Below, piece after piece: positions 34,130 through 43,540 of a DNA stretch of 64,000 bases; position 1 is the first letter of the stretch, and each line of letters opens with the position of its first letter. The DNA lies in assembly GCA_006969385.1 (NCBI GenBank), contig CP030884.1, forward strand, positions 3,534,001 to 3,598,000, in the 5' to 3' direction. Below the pieces are notes generated by a model. The model saw only the letters and a program-made list of their open reading frames with translations, ran no database searches and was not told where the DNA came from. This DNA comes from Planctomycetaceae bacterium (GTDB lineage Bacteria > Planctomycetota > Phycisphaerae > UBA1845 > UTPLA1). A program made the position numbers and the translations under genes.

Positions 34130-35608
34130 ATGGCGACGCAACCTTTAGATCGAAGCCTGCGAACACTGACGTCATTGCCGAGTGCGGCATCGACGCCGGG
34201 GCGACGTGCGCATCACGATCAAATCAAGCCGCTCGACGGCGACCTGCGCCGCGTACTGATCATTGCCAGTCGCTTTCCGCCGTTGGCGTCGGTGGGTGCC
34301 ATTCGCATCCGAAAATTTGTGAAGTATCTGGGGGACTTCGGGTGGGAGCCTGTGGTGTTGACCGGCCCAGTTCCGAGCGTGACCGAAGCCACGGAAGACG
34401 CACGACGCTTGCTCGATAACGAAGGTCTAAGCGATGTGCCCGAGCACGTTGCCGTTCATCGCTTGCACGAAGGCGTCGATGAGTGGCCGGCGGCGTGGGG
34501 CGATCGATGGGGCGGTAGATTTGCACCGTTAACGCGCTATGTCGGTTGGTCGCACGAACGCTGGCGCGACGGATTAACGTGGCGCTTCGAGCGCGTGCAA
34601 CAACGATTATCGTTTCCCGACCGCGGCGTATGGCGCACGATGGCAGCCGTGCGGTTGGCCAAGGCGCTGCATCGCCAACATCGGTTTGAAGCGATTTTTT
34701 CGACGGGTATGCCGTTTAGCGATCACCTTATTGGTATGGCTGTGCGTCGTGCGTTGAAACTGCCGTGGGTTGCCGATTTTCGCGATCCGTGGGTCGAGTA
34801 CATCCATTGGCAACAATGGGGCGGTCGCTGGGGATCGATGGCCACACATCAGGCCGAACGTGCCGTGTTGCGCAAGGCCACGCGCGTGATCAGCGTTAAC
34901 GAGCACATGACGGCGCGCTTTCAAATTCGCTATCCAAACTTAGACAAACTGAAGTTTTCTACGGTTGAGAACGGCTTCGACCCGAGCGATTACGGCACCG
35001 CCACTGAGCGTCGGCGCAACGCGAAGTTTACGATGCAATATGCCGGTTCGTTGTACGGCGCGCGAAGTCCCGAGAATCTCATTAAGGCGTTCGAACGATT
35101 CTGTTCGCGCTGCGAACGCGCGCGCGGCGAAGCGGAGCTGGTGTTCGTGGGGCGCGTGGGGCCGTTTCTCGATCGCATTTGCAATGCGGGATCGAAGAAC
35201 GTGCGTTACGGCGGCATGCTCGGTCACGGGGCGACTTGTCGCGCGATGCGCCGGGCCGATGCAAACGTCGTGCTGCTGCCCAAGGTGGCCGGTAGCGAAA
35301 AAGACACGACCGCAAAAGTATACGAATGTCTTGGTAGCGGACGGCCGATTTTAGCCGCCGTGCCGCTCAACGGTTCGGCCGCCGACCTGCTGGCCGACCG
35401 ACCGCAGGTATTCCTTCATGACCCGGAGGATATCGACGGTCTGAGCCATACGATCGAATGCATGTTCAAGCGTTGGATCGATAACGATCTTCCCGATGTG
35501 CCCGTCGGTGCCGATCTGCACGATCGCACGCGCCGCGCGGCAACCGAAAAACTCGCCGATATTCTGAACCAATGTTGCCCATGCGGCATACCGGAGGCGG
35601 CGAGATGA
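34130..35608 (+). CDS. GT4 glycosyltransferase
   Basis: The 492-residue product has an N-terminal RRVLIIASRFPPLASVGAIR, then RIRKFVKYLGDFGWEPVVLT. The central KLPWVADFRDPWVEYIHWQQ resembles a donor-binding loop, and a late GSEKDTTAKVYECLGSGRPI is the GT-B C-terminal signature. It shares its layout with the protein at 37614-38975 (PPW.ADLRDP), so the two are probably paralogues acting on different sugars of one polymer. Its stop codon overlaps the start of the deacetylase (ATGA). Confidence 0.85.
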   Translation: MATQPLDRSLRTLTSLPSAASTPGRRAHHDQIKPLDGDLRRVLIIASRFPPLASVGAIRIRKFVKYLGDFGWEPVVLTGPVPSVTEATEDARRLLDNEGLSDVPEHVAVHRLHEGVDEWPAAWGDRWGGRFAPLTRYVGWSHERWRDGLTWRFERVQQRLSFPDRGVWRTMAAVRLAKALHRQHRFEAIFSTGMPFSDHLIGMAVRRALKLPWVADFRDPWVEYIHWQQWGGRWGSMATHQAERAVLRKATRVISVNEHMTARFQIRYPNLDKLKFSTVENGFDPSDYGTATERRRNAKFTMQYAGSLYGARSPENLIKAFERFCSRCERARGEAELVFVGRVGPFLDRICNAGSKNVRYGGMLGHGATCRAMRRADANVVLLPKVAGSEKDTTAKVYECLGSGRPILAAVPLNGSAADLLADRPQVFLHDPEDIDGLSHTIECMFKRWIDNDLPDVPVGADLHDRTRRAATEKLADILNQCCPCGIPEAAR

Positions 35609-36618
35609 CATCCATACTCGAAAAAACCAGTTTTGATACGTGGCCCGGCAAGCTCGTGCGCAAATTGCGACGGCGCTATAACGATCGGGTCGCGACGATC
35701 CTCACCTACCATAGCATCGCGCGGCACACGACGGTCTTTAACGAGCGCGACCAGCTTTGTCATTCGCCTACGGCGTTGGAACGGGAGGTCGATTATCTCG
35801 CGGATAATTTCAATGTGATGCGCCTGTCGGATTTGATTGCGTGTATCGAACGCAATGAGATGCCGCGCCGTGCCGTCGTGTTGACGTTTGATGATGGTTA
35901 TGCGGATAACCTGAGCATCGCGCAGCCCATTTTGTTTCGGCGACGGCTGCCGATGACCATTTTTCCGGTCACGAGCGTAATTGGCAATCGCGATTTGCTT
36001 TGGCAACACAAGCTCGCTTGGCTGGTGCGCGAACGCGCTGAAGAACGCGTGTGGATCGCGCTGCAAGCAGAAGGCTGGGATGTTCCGGCGGTCGGCGAAG
36101 CGGATTTGGAAACGTTTGTACGGCAAAACTATCGCGCCGACGTGCCTGATATTCTCGAAGCTGTGATCCGCACGATGGGAACAACTTCCGAAGCGTTGGC
36201 CGCAAAGTATCGACCTTACTTGGAAGTCGACGATCTCGCGCAGGCCGATCCGGAGTTTGTCGAATTCGGCAACCACACCGACACGCACCCGGTGTTGTCA
36301 GCGTTGGCCGATGGTCAACAAATGGTTGAGATCGGTGCGGCTTCGCGCAAATTGCACGAATGGACGGGCCGCGCGCCGACCAGTTTCGCGTATCCTTTTG
36401 GATTGAAAGCGCATTATACGGCGCGCACCAAAGATCATATTCGCGCGACCGGTCATAAGGCGATATTGGATATGCGCCGGCGCATGAACGTGTGGCCGAT
36501 GGATGCAATGGAACTCAGCCGCAAGCCGGGGGCCGTTGCAACGCAGGAAGACTTCGAGCGCTCGGTGGAAGATTGGCCCGCCAACAGCAGCGGCGCGCCA
36601 CCGATGCAGCGCGAATAG
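35605..36618 (+). CDS. Polysaccharide deacetylase (NodB/CE4 family)
   Basis: The 337-residue product has the CE4 motif 1 VVLTFDDGYADNLSIAQPIL (catalytic Asp and metal Asp) and motif 2 GNHTDTHPVLSAL (HxxxH metal ligands), with YPFG as a later motif. It should remove acetyl groups from an N-acetylated sugar polymer or its lipid-linked unit. It lacks a signal peptide, so it probably acts in the cytoplasm or needs another route. The start overlaps the upstream stop by 4 bases (ATGA). Confidence 0.9.
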   Translation: MTSILEKTSFDTWPGKLVRKLRRRYNDRVATILTYHSIARHTTVFNERDQLCHSPTALEREVDYLADNFNVMRLSDLIACIERNEMPRRAVVLTFDDGYADNLSIAQPILFRRRLPMTIFPVTSVIGNRDLLWQHKLAWLVRERAEERVWIALQAEGWDVPAVGEADLETFVRQNYRADVPDILEAVIRTMGTTSEALAAKYRPYLEVDDLAQADPEFVEFGNHTDTHPVLSALADGQQMVEIGAASRKLHEWTGRAPTSFAYPFGLKAHYTARTKDHIRATGHKAILDMRRRMNVWPMDAMELSRKPGAVATQEDFERSVEDWPANSSGAPPMQRE

Positions 36619-36626
36619 GGTTGTAA

Positions 36627-37604
36627 ATGAATCCGCGTCGCCAAATCATCGCGCCGTTCGTCGGTGAGTTTGGCTGGGAAGTCATGAATTGGCAGGCCCG
36701 GCTGCGTTGGATGATCGAGCGGCGTAGCGCCGAACGCGTCGTCATCGTCGCGCCGCCGGATCGCCGGTCGTTCTTTTTCGATCTGCTCTCAAAAGATAAT
36801 CGTATCGCCTTTTGCCCATGTCGCACGCCGGAGATGCCGGGCCATGCCAGTGAAGATTATCGTGTTGATGATAACGGCTATCGTGTCGATCGAGATCAAG
36901 TGCGACAATTGTTGATTCAGTTTACCCGTGCAGCTTGTCGTCAGAATGGGTTGCCAATTGACGATGCGGAAATCGTGACGCCGCCGTTGGATGGTACGGT
37001 GTTTCCGACGCGGGCTGCCTATCAGTCTTTCGTGTCATTGCGGCGCGATGTGCCAATAAATAACGATGTGTTGCTCATCCCGCGCAAGCGCGCCGTCGCA
37101 ATGGAGCGCAATCAGCCGCAGGATTGGTGGGATTCGCTTACCGCACACCTGGCGGACAACGGTCTTAAAGTCGCAGTGATGCAACCGCGGCTCGATTTAG
37201 CGATTGATCAGTTGTCATCTTCCCGCTTGGCCGTTGGCGCTTCGACCGGCGGGTTACATTTAGCGAGCCTATGTGAGTGCCCGCATTACGTTTGGGGGCC
37301 TGGCGAAAACGAACGTTGGACGGCGCAGCGCATCAGCAATCGTCAGCGTTACGAAACGGTGTGGAATCCGCTCGGCACAGCTAGCCGTTATGATGCGTTG
37401 GGTTGGCAGCCGGATGTTGCGACGGTTGCGGCAGGTGTATTGACGACGTTGGATAAACTAGCCAAGCCTGCAAGCGTGACGGCGCCCGTTGGCCGATGGC
37501 GTTGGCGCGCGCGGCGGATGTTGGCAAAAGCGATCGAGCCCGCGCCGCATGAGCTGCCGCTACCTTGGCGCGTGCGAGAGTATGCACGGATGCATTTGAT
37601 TTAG
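36627..37604 (+). CDS. Glycosyltransferase-like protein of the polysaccharide locus
   Basis: The 325-residue product begins MNPRRQIIAPFVGEFGWEVM. The N-terminal GEFGWE and a C-terminal SSSRLAVGASTGGLHLASLC, then YVWGPGENERW, resemble GT9 heptosyltransferase-type acceptor and donor sites (compare G..DSG..HLA). No clear family name can be given. It starts 8 bases after the deacetylase stop and ends 9 bases before the next glycosyltransferase, so it is clearly part of the operon. Confidence 0.65.
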   Translation: MNPRRQIIAPFVGEFGWEVMNWQARLRWMIERRSAERVVIVAPPDRRSFFFDLLSKDNRIAFCPCRTPEMPGHASEDYRVDDNGYRVDRDQVRQLLIQFTRAACRQNGLPIDDAEIVTPPLDGTVFPTRAAYQSFVSLRRDVPINNDVLLIPRKRAVAMERNQPQDWWDSLTAHLADNGLKVAVMQPRLDLAIDQLSSSRLAVGASTGGLHLASLCECPHYVWGPGENERWTAQRISNRQRYETVWNPLGTASRYDALGWQPDVATVAAGVLTTLDKLAKPASVTAPVGRWRWRARRMLAKAIEPAPHELPLPWRVREYARMHLI

Positions 37605-37613
37605 GAGTGCTTG

Positions 37614-38975
37614 GTGGCAGCGCCGCGTATCTTACTGGTGAGCTACCACTATCCGCCGTGGGGCGGCAGTGGCGTGCAACGCCCGGCGGCGCTAGCGCGA
37701 TGTTGGGCGCGGGCCGGTGCCCGCGTGCACGTGCTGACGGCCAACCATCAGCATTATCCGCTGATCGATCGTTCGCTCGACGATGGTGGGGAGGCGGGCG
37801 TAACCACTCATCGCGTGTGCGGGTTCGATCCCGGTGGCATTGCGTCGCGATTGATGCCGTTCGGTGGATCGCAGCCTGACGGTGTGGGCTTTCGAATGCA
37901 GCAGCGCGTCTATTGGCGGGCGGAACGATATGCGGATCGGTATGCGGATTTGGGTGGTGAGTCCTGGTGGGTGCCGGCCGCCATCCGCGCGGCAATTCGC
38001 ATCATCAATCGGTTCAATATCGACGTCGTCGTGACCACGTCGCCGCCGCATGCGGTGCAATTGGTCGGTGCGGCGTTGCAAGAAAAGACCGGGCTTCCGT
38101 GGATTGCTGATTTACGCGATCCCGTGGTCGATAACTTCGCGTTTGCACCTGACAATGATCGCATGCGCGATAAGTGGTTGCAGCTTGAAATCAAAACGGT
38201 GACGAAGGCGGATCATGTCGTGGTCACGTGCGACGATTATGCAACGCTTCTCGCGCAAAAGTATCGACTGGCGCAGCCAAAGCTGACGTGTATTACCAAT
38301 GGATATGAAGATTCGGCGCGCGTTATCGTGACGAATCGACCAGATCGCAAAGCATTTACGATGGCGCACGTGGGGGCATTTTACCACGCACAATCACCGC
38401 AAGCGTTGTTACAAGCTTGCAGAAGCCTGCGACAAAGTAACGAGTCGTTTCGCAGAGATTTTCAATTGAGACTCGTGGGCAGCATCGCGCGGCATTTGGA
38501 CGACGCCTTTCACGGAGATGATGATGCGTTCGTCGAACGCACGGGATACGTCGATCGCGCCGAAGCCGCGACGGCGATGGATGCTGCCGATGCATTATTT
38601 TTCATGACGCCGGCCCATTCGCATGGGCGGTATTGCTATCCGGGCAAGATATTCGAATATCTCGCCACGGACCGGCCGATTCTGGCGTTGGTGCATCGCG
38701 GGGCATCGATTGAAACACTTTTACGCCATGCCGGTGGGGCGACGATTGCGTATCACGACGAGCCCGATTCGCTGGAAGACGCGTTGCGCAAGATATTTAA
38801 CCGTTGGCAAACGTCGTCGGTGGATGCAAATCGTGACGCGGCATTCGTCATTCAATTCGCGCAATCGAATCTGGCGAATCGCTATTTGGCGCTGATCACC
38901 CAAACGATCTGCGCTCGCCAACATGGTCCGGCTCACGCTGATGCCGCATCTACGATCACGCTGGTAGGGGGCTAA
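37614..38975 (+). CDS. GT4 glycosyltransferase
   Basis: The 453-residue product begins (V)AAPRILLVSYHYPPWGGSGV. The middle has TGLPWIADLRDPVVDNFAFA and the C-terminal GRYCYPGKIFEYLATDRPIL is the donor-nucleotide signature of GT4. GTG at 37614 is preferred to TTG at 37611 because AGGAG is six bases before it. It resembles the 34130 protein in plan. It should add a sugar to the repeat unit. Confidence 0.85.
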   Translation: MAAPRILLVSYHYPPWGGSGVQRPAALARCWARAGARVHVLTANHQHYPLIDRSLDDGGEAGVTTHRVCGFDPGGIASRLMPFGGSQPDGVGFRMQQRVYWRAERYADRYADLGGESWWVPAAIRAAIRIINRFNIDVVVTTSPPHAVQLVGAALQEKTGLPWIADLRDPVVDNFAFAPDNDRMRDKWLQLEIKTVTKADHVVVTCDDYATLLAQKYRLAQPKLTCITNGYEDSARVIVTNRPDRKAFTMAHVGAFYHAQSPQALLQACRSLRQSNESFRRDFQLRLVGSIARHLDDAFHGDDDAFVERTGYVDRAEAATAMDAADALFFMTPAHSHGRYCYPGKIFEYLATDRPILALVHRGASIETLLRHAGGATIAYHDEPDSLEDALRKIFNRWQTSSVDANRDAAFVIQFAQSNLANRYLALITQTICARQHGPAHADAASTITLVGG

Positions 38976-38979
38976 GGCA

Positions 38980-40242
38980 TTGCGAATCCTCTGGCACATG
39001 CCGACTTTGCAACCATCGAGCTGCGGCTTGTCGCGTCGCGCGTTTGGCTTTGCCGAGGGATTGCAGCATGCCGGGCATTCGGTCGAGTTCCTCGTGGCGG
39101 CGGATAAGACGACGTTTGAAAACGGCGACAAGTTTGCGGAATTGCCGATTCACGTTGTACGCGTTAATCGAAAAGCGCCGCCGCATTGGTCGCTGCAAGC
39201 GCGCCGTCGTTTATCCGCTGCCGAACAAATCCTGCTCCAGACGAATCGTACCTTCGACTTATTCATTTCCTGCCAACCCGAGGCAATCACGATTGCGAAG
39301 AAGTTGTGGCCGTCCATTCCACGCTTGTTTGTGTGCGGTGGCGTGACGATTCTGCATGACAGCGCGGATGCGCAGCGACGTCAGGGTGTTAGCATCGCCA
39401 CCCGATTCGCGTTTCACATGGATCGAACGCTCAAGCGACGTAACGAGCGCTCCGCATTTCAATCGGCGGACGCGGTGGTATTCGACAGTCAATCCACGCG
39501 CGGTCGCGTGATCGAGGAATATGGGCTCGATCCATCGAAGGGCCACGCGATCTATGCGGCAGTTGATAGCGAACAGTTTCGACCGCCCTCCGAAAGCGAG
39601 CGCGCGGCGGCGCGACAGCAATTTGGACTTGCCGAGCGCGATTTTTGTCTGGCATGGACCGGCCGTATGAGCCCGGAGAAGAATCTCGGCGTGTTGATCG
39701 ACGCAGTGACTCAATTGCCAAACGACTTCAAGCTATTGCTGGTCGGTGACGGTCCAACCGAAGCTGCAGTTCGAAGCCAGGTTGCCGAAACTGGCGTAGG
39801 CGAGCGCGTACTGATGCCCGGCCCCATGTCGGACGTGCGGCTTGCGCTGCGGGCGGCTGATGCGTTCGTCTTTCCGTCGGTCTCGGAGTCGCTGGGTCTG
39901 TCGCTGATCGAAGCGATGAGTCTGGGGCTTCCGTCTATCGCACTGCAAGCCGACGAGCGCCGTATTCGGAATGCCAGTGCCGAAATACTCGACAACGGCA
40001 GTTGTGGCGTATTGGTAAATGCGAATTCGCCAGCGGCGTTCGCTGCAGCGATTCAATCACTGGCAAGCGATCCTCATCGTCGCGCAAAATTCGCGCGAGC
40101 AGCTCGAGCGCGGGCGGCGGCAGAATTTGCGTGGACCGGCGGACAATTGCGGTTTAATGATTTGGTTGAGCGTCTGGCCTGCCGATTTATAGGAACGGGC
40201 AAGCGCGTGCAACGTACCACCTTGCCCGTTCTGGGATCCTAA
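38980..40242 (+). CDS. GT4 glycosyltransferase
   Basis: The 420-residue product begins at a TTG (MRILWHMPTLQPSSCGLSRR). The GT4 hallmarks are clear: FCLAWTGRMSPEKNLGVLID, FKLLLVGDGPTEAAVRSQV and a C-terminal FPSVSESLGLSLIEAMSLGL. It should transfer an activated sugar to a lipid-linked or polymer acceptor. The start follows the previous stop by 4 bases with a G-rich stretch before it. It ends 88 bases before the ligase-like gene. Confidence 0.9.
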   Translation: MRILWHMPTLQPSSCGLSRRAFGFAEGLQHAGHSVEFLVAADKTTFENGDKFAELPIHVVRVNRKAPPHWSLQARRRLSAAEQILLQTNRTFDLFISCQPEAITIAKKLWPSIPRLFVCGGVTILHDSADAQRRQGVSIATRFAFHMDRTLKRRNERSAFQSADAVVFDSQSTRGRVIEEYGLDPSKGHAIYAAVDSEQFRPPSESERAAARQQFGLAERDFCLAWTGRMSPEKNLGVLIDAVTQLPNDFKLLLVGDGPTEAAVRSQVAETGVGERVLMPGPMSDVRLALRAADAFVFPSVSESLGLSLIEAMSLGLPSIALQADERRIRNASAEILDNGSCGVLVNANSPAAFAAAIQSLASDPHRRAKFARAARARAAAEFAWTGGQLRFNDLVERLACRFIGTGKRVQRTTLPVLGS

Positions 40243-40330
40243 CGCGGCTTCAGCACGCGGCGCCACGCGCTTCGATACATGCCGCACGAACGTGAATCCT
40301 GCTTGCGGAGTCGACCGAGCGAGGATGTCG

Positions 40331-41791
40331 ATGCGATTTATTATCTATGCGTCGGTGCTGTTCGCAGTGCTGCCGTTGGTTTTCTACCGACCTTTCTTCG
40401 GGCTGTGCGTCTATTACGTCGTGTCGATTTTGCAACCGAAGGTGTTGTGTTGGCGCGATGACTTTCAGGACGCCTTGTTGGTCGGGGTGCCGCTGGTGAT
40501 CGGCGCGATCGCGATCGGAACGGTGCGGCGCGAGATATGGGCGGAACGCGACGACGACTCGGGCGGGCTGCGTCGCTTGCAAACACAAGTTAAACGCGAC
40601 CCATTAGTCGCCCCCCATTGGCTCATTGGCGTATTTGCCATTCTCGTCATCTACGTCGCGGGCACGCGCTATCTCGTCGATATTCCGCCGATCCACACGA
40701 GCTATCAGTTCAAGGGGTTGTGCAAGATCTTGTTGGTCACGGCGCTGCTGACGGGCATGGTTTCGGATTATCGCCGACTCAAGATTTTCTTCATCGTCAT
40801 TGCCTTTTCCGCCGGTTTCTGGGCCATTAAAGGTGGCGTTAAGATCTTGCTGATCGGCCCGCACCAGGTGTACGGTAAGTCGTACGATAACAACTTGTTC
40901 GCCCTGATCAGCGTGATGGCGTTGCCGTTGGTGTTTTACGGCACAGCGCTGGTGCGCAAGACCAAGTGGCGACCGGTGTTTTTGATATGTGCCGGTTTGA
41001 TTTGTTTGGGGATCATCGGCTCGCGTTCGCGTGCTGGGTTCGTCGCATTTGCCGTCGTCTTGTGCATGATGGCGTGGGGTAGCCGTTATCGATTCCGCGC
41101 GTTGATCGGTGTCGGCATCGTTGCTTTAACGGCGGTGGCCTTCCTCGGTCCCGAAATCATCGAACGTGTCGAATCGATCATCGGCTATCGCGAAGATAAG
41201 TCGGCTTATTCGCGTTTCTATACGTGGACGGTTGCACGCGTTTTATTCGAACAGAACCCGTTGATCGGTGTTGGGTTTGGTAACTTCGAGTTGGCGAAGG
41301 ATGCCGTATTCGGTGGTCGCAAGGCTGCACACAGTATTTATCTATCCAACCTCGCCGAGCTGGGCATCTTCGGCCACCCGCTTTGGTTGTGCTTGATTTT
41401 CGGCACTATGATTAGTTTGATGCGGTTCATTCGGCGCGCCAAGCGACTACCGCCGGGCTTGGGTTGGCCGTATAGCCTCGGTCGCGCGTTGCTGCTGAGC
41501 ATGTTGGGCTACGCCATTCACGGTGCGTTTCACAATGAAGAGTACCTCGAGTTGATGTTCGCGCTCGTCGGTTTGACGGTGGCGTTGCAAGTGGTGACCG
41601 AGCGCGAGCTGGCGAAGACACGATTGCTTTCCGAAGCCGAAGACCTTGCGGAATCTGAGATTCAGAGAAAGAAGGCGCAGAAGGACGATGTGTCCAAGGC
41701 CCGCAAACGACGCCGTGAGCCGAGGGCGACGGCTGCACCGATCACAATCGGATCGCTGATCCGCGCGACGCGCGAACGTCCGTCCATGTAA
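40331..41791 (+). CDS. O-antigen ligase-like membrane protein, exosortase-locus type
   Basis: The 486-residue product has about ten membrane segments. The N-terminus MRFIIYASVLFAVLPLVFYRP, then a PKVLCWRDDF element, matches the exosortase-associated ligase subfamily. The Wzy/WaaL signature region is near residues 310-345 (TWTVARVLFEQNPLIGVGFG, then KAAHSIYLSNLAELGIFG). The C-terminal tail (about 445-486) is Lys/Arg-rich and cytoplasmic. It probably polymerises or ligates the glycan at the periplasmic side. GAGG six bases before ATG 40331 decides the start. It is the last gene of the locus. Confidence 0.88.
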   Translation: MRFIIYASVLFAVLPLVFYRPFFGLCVYYVVSILQPKVLCWRDDFQDALLVGVPLVIGAIAIGTVRREIWAERDDDSGGLRRLQTQVKRDPLVAPHWLIGVFAILVIYVAGTRYLVDIPPIHTSYQFKGLCKILLVTALLTGMVSDYRRLKIFFIVIAFSAGFWAIKGGVKILLIGPHQVYGKSYDNNLFALISVMALPLVFYGTALVRKTKWRPVFLICAGLICLGIIGSRSRAGFVAFAVVLCMMAWGSRYRFRALIGVGIVALTAVAFLGPEIIERVESIIGYREDKSAYSRFYTWTVARVLFEQNPLIGVGFGNFELAKDAVFGGRKAAHSIYLSNLAELGIFGHPLWLCLIFGTMISLMRFIRRAKRLPPGLGWPYSLGRALLLSMLGYAIHGAFHNEEYLELMFALVGLTVALQVVTERELAKTRLLSEAEDLAESEIQRKKAQKDDVSKARKRRREPRATAAPITIGSLIRATRERPSM

Positions 41792-42191
41792 GCAGCGCGG
41801 TAGTACCCCATCCATATAAGAAAAGTGGGTGACGTCTACTCCCGGTCCCACGCAGGGAAAGGGCCGGGATGAGGGTTTAAGCCAGACGGTCGACGCGACG
41901 AACCCACAAACTAAGCGTGGACGCGGCAGTAGGGTGCGTCTCAGGCTCCAAGCCCCAGGTTGAGATTTCGCAACATCGGCGCGTCATCGTGTTGTTTATT
42001 CGCCACACGAGCGTATAAGCGATACTTGTAATACTGACCTCATTCGTGTTGATGGTCCTTTAAGAACGCCGTTTCTTATCAGCTAATCGAAGTATTCGCG
42101 TTGTAGCCAACAACGCGTCAATTCCCGGCACGTTGATTGGATTGAAATCCGGCTCAGCAATCTCTTTGACTTCAACTCAAAGGTACGAGCC
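41792..42191. other. Intergenic region after the polysaccharide locus
   Basis: This 400-base region holds the reverse copy of the CCCTCACCCC repeat (41808-41878). Beyond about 41900 nothing clear is seen except a presumable promoter for the following small gene. No gene was recognised. Confidence 0.5.
41808..41878 (-). repeat. CCCTCACCCC repeat, reverse copy at 3' end of the ligase gene
   Basis: This is the reverse complement of the element at 7839-7909 with more divergence in its middle: CCATCC..., GTGGGTGACGTCTACTCCC, then GGGCCGGGATGAGGGTT. It starts 17 bases after the ligase stop. Confidence 0.6.
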
Positions 42192-42629
42192 ATGGATTCC
42201 GTTGGATCTGTTCAACTTTCACAAGTCAATGTCGGCACGCTGACCGGTCGCGGGGCGACCGGCCTCGATACGGCGCAAGTAAGCGGCAGCGTGTCGCGCA
42301 CCGATCAGTATTCGTCGACGTCGCTGAGCATGATCAGCCAGAATACGCGGCCGCAGGGTCCGATGGAGTTCGGTACACTGGCGCTGGCGGCGATGCTGTT
42401 CGGCCAGGACGACGATGACTCGAAAAAGGATCCGCTGCGCGCCTTAATCGGCCTCGCTCTGTTGGGGCAACTACAGCAGCAATCGCAACAAACGCAGTTC
42501 CTCCAGATCGATTCGCAGTATCTGCAAAGCAGCCAAAGCATGACGCTGAATTCTTCTGCGAGTTCGGTCTCGACGGCAGTTAACGGCGCGAATGGCACCG
42601 TCGGCGGTCAGTTGGATGTGACGGGATAG
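42192..42629 (+). CDS. Hypothetical Gln/Ser-rich protein
   Basis: The 145-residue product MDSVGSVQLSQVNVGTLTGR has low-complexity Gln/Ser stretches (LLGQLQQQSQQTQFLQ, SQYLQSSQSM) and a short hydrophobic patch (EFGTLALAAMLFG, then ALIGLALLG). There is no signal peptide and no family I recognise. It lies between the polysaccharide locus and the superoxide dismutase gene, followed by REP-type hairpins. Confidence 0.6.
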   Translation: MDSVGSVQLSQVNVGTLTGRGATGLDTAQVSGSVSRTDQYSSTSLSMISQNTRPQGPMEFGTLALAAMLFGQDDDDSKKDPLRALIGLALLGQLQQQSQQTQFLQIDSQYLQSSQSMTLNSSASSVSTAVNGANGTVGGQLDVTG

Positions 42630-42682
42630 TTGTTATGGACGTTGCGCGCTGTTAAGTGTTCGCTGAACGTAGTGCGTCCCTT

Positions 42683-42823
42683 GTAGGTCAGGAGAAAGCC
42701 TGACGACGCTTCCAGCGACACAACTTTATCAATAGCACTATGGAGTTGGTTTCAGCCACAAGGGCGTTGTCGACGCAGCAACATATCATCGCGCGCAAGA
42801 TGTCAGGCTATAACCTGACCTAC
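42683..42823. repeat. REPIN-like inverted pair of GTAG-headed hairpins
   Basis: 42683-42704 reads GTAG-GTCAGG-AGAAA-GCCTGAC. 42802-42823 is the inverse, GTCAGGC-TATAA-CCTGAC-CTAC. Each has a GTAG head at the hairpin foot, and the pair is in inverted orientation, the layout of REP doublets (REPINs). Confidence 0.65.
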
Positions 42824-42865
42824 GGGCATATTGAATCTATATCTTGAAGCCTCACTGAATCGAAA

Positions 42866-42899
42866 GAAAAAAGGCCGCAACGTTGATGACGTTGCGGTC
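42866..42899 (-). terminator. Rho-independent terminator for the superoxide dismutase gene
   Basis: A 10-bp stem (minus strand GACCGCAACG pairing with CGTTGCGGCC, one G-T pair) is followed by a T-run (A-run 42866-42872 on the plus strand). It lies 27 bases after the dismutase stop. Confidence 0.85.
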
Positions 42900-42925
42900 C
42901 TCTTAATATCGATCGGATTTCGAGG

Positions 42926-43540
42926 CTACTTCTTGGCCGCACCGTAGAGTTCGTCCACCTTGCTCCAGTTCACGACATTCCACCATGCCGTGATGTAATC
43001 GGGGCGACGATTTTGATAATTAAGATAGTAGGCATGTTCCCAGACATCGAGGCCGAGAATGGGTGTGTTGCCCTGCATCAACGGTGAGTCCTGGTTGGAC
43101 GTGCTGCAAATTCCGAGCTTCCCGTCCTTTTCAACGCACAGCCAAGCCCAACCGCTGCCAAAGCGCGTGGCCGCCGCAGTGGCGAACTTTTCTTTGAATG
43201 CGTTGAAGTCGCCAAAGGTCGATTTAATACTGTCGCCGACAGCGCCCGACGGCTCACCGCCGGCCTTGGGCCCCATGATTTGCCAAAACAGATTGTGATT
43301 GACGTAACCGCCGCCGTTGTTGATCACAGCTTGGCGAATCGTTTCCGGCACGCCGTTGATGTTGCGCAAGATATCTTCGGCACTCTTGCCGGCCAGATCG
43401 GCATGGCCTTCAAGCGCATTGTTCAATTTGGTCGTGTAACCCGCATGGTGTTTGTCGTGATGGATTTCCATCGTGCGAGCGTCGATATGTGGTTCGAGAG
43501 CGTCAAAAGCGTATGGTAGATCGGGCAATTCAAAGGCCAT
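42926..43540 (-). CDS. sodB: Superoxide dismutase, Fe/Mn type
   Basis: The 204-residue product opens [20 protein letters not shown] and has the metal ligands in [35 protein letters not shown] and [20 protein letters not shown]. It dismutates superoxide to oxygen and hydrogen peroxide in the cytoplasm. The sequence has Gly and Trp positions typical of Fe or cambialistic enzymes, but metal preference cannot be fixed by reading. It is a single gene with its own terminator. Confidence 0.97.
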   Translation of the reverse strand: MAFELPDLPYAFDALEPHIDARTMEIHHDKHHAGYTTKLNNALEGHADLAGKSAEDILRNINGVPETIRQAVINNGGGYVNHNLFWQIMGPKAGGEPSGAVGDSIKSTFGDFNAFKEKFATAAATRFGSGWAWLCVEKDGKLGICSTSNQDSPLMQGNTPILGLDVWEHAYYLNYQNRRPDYITAWWNVVNWSKVDELYGAAKK

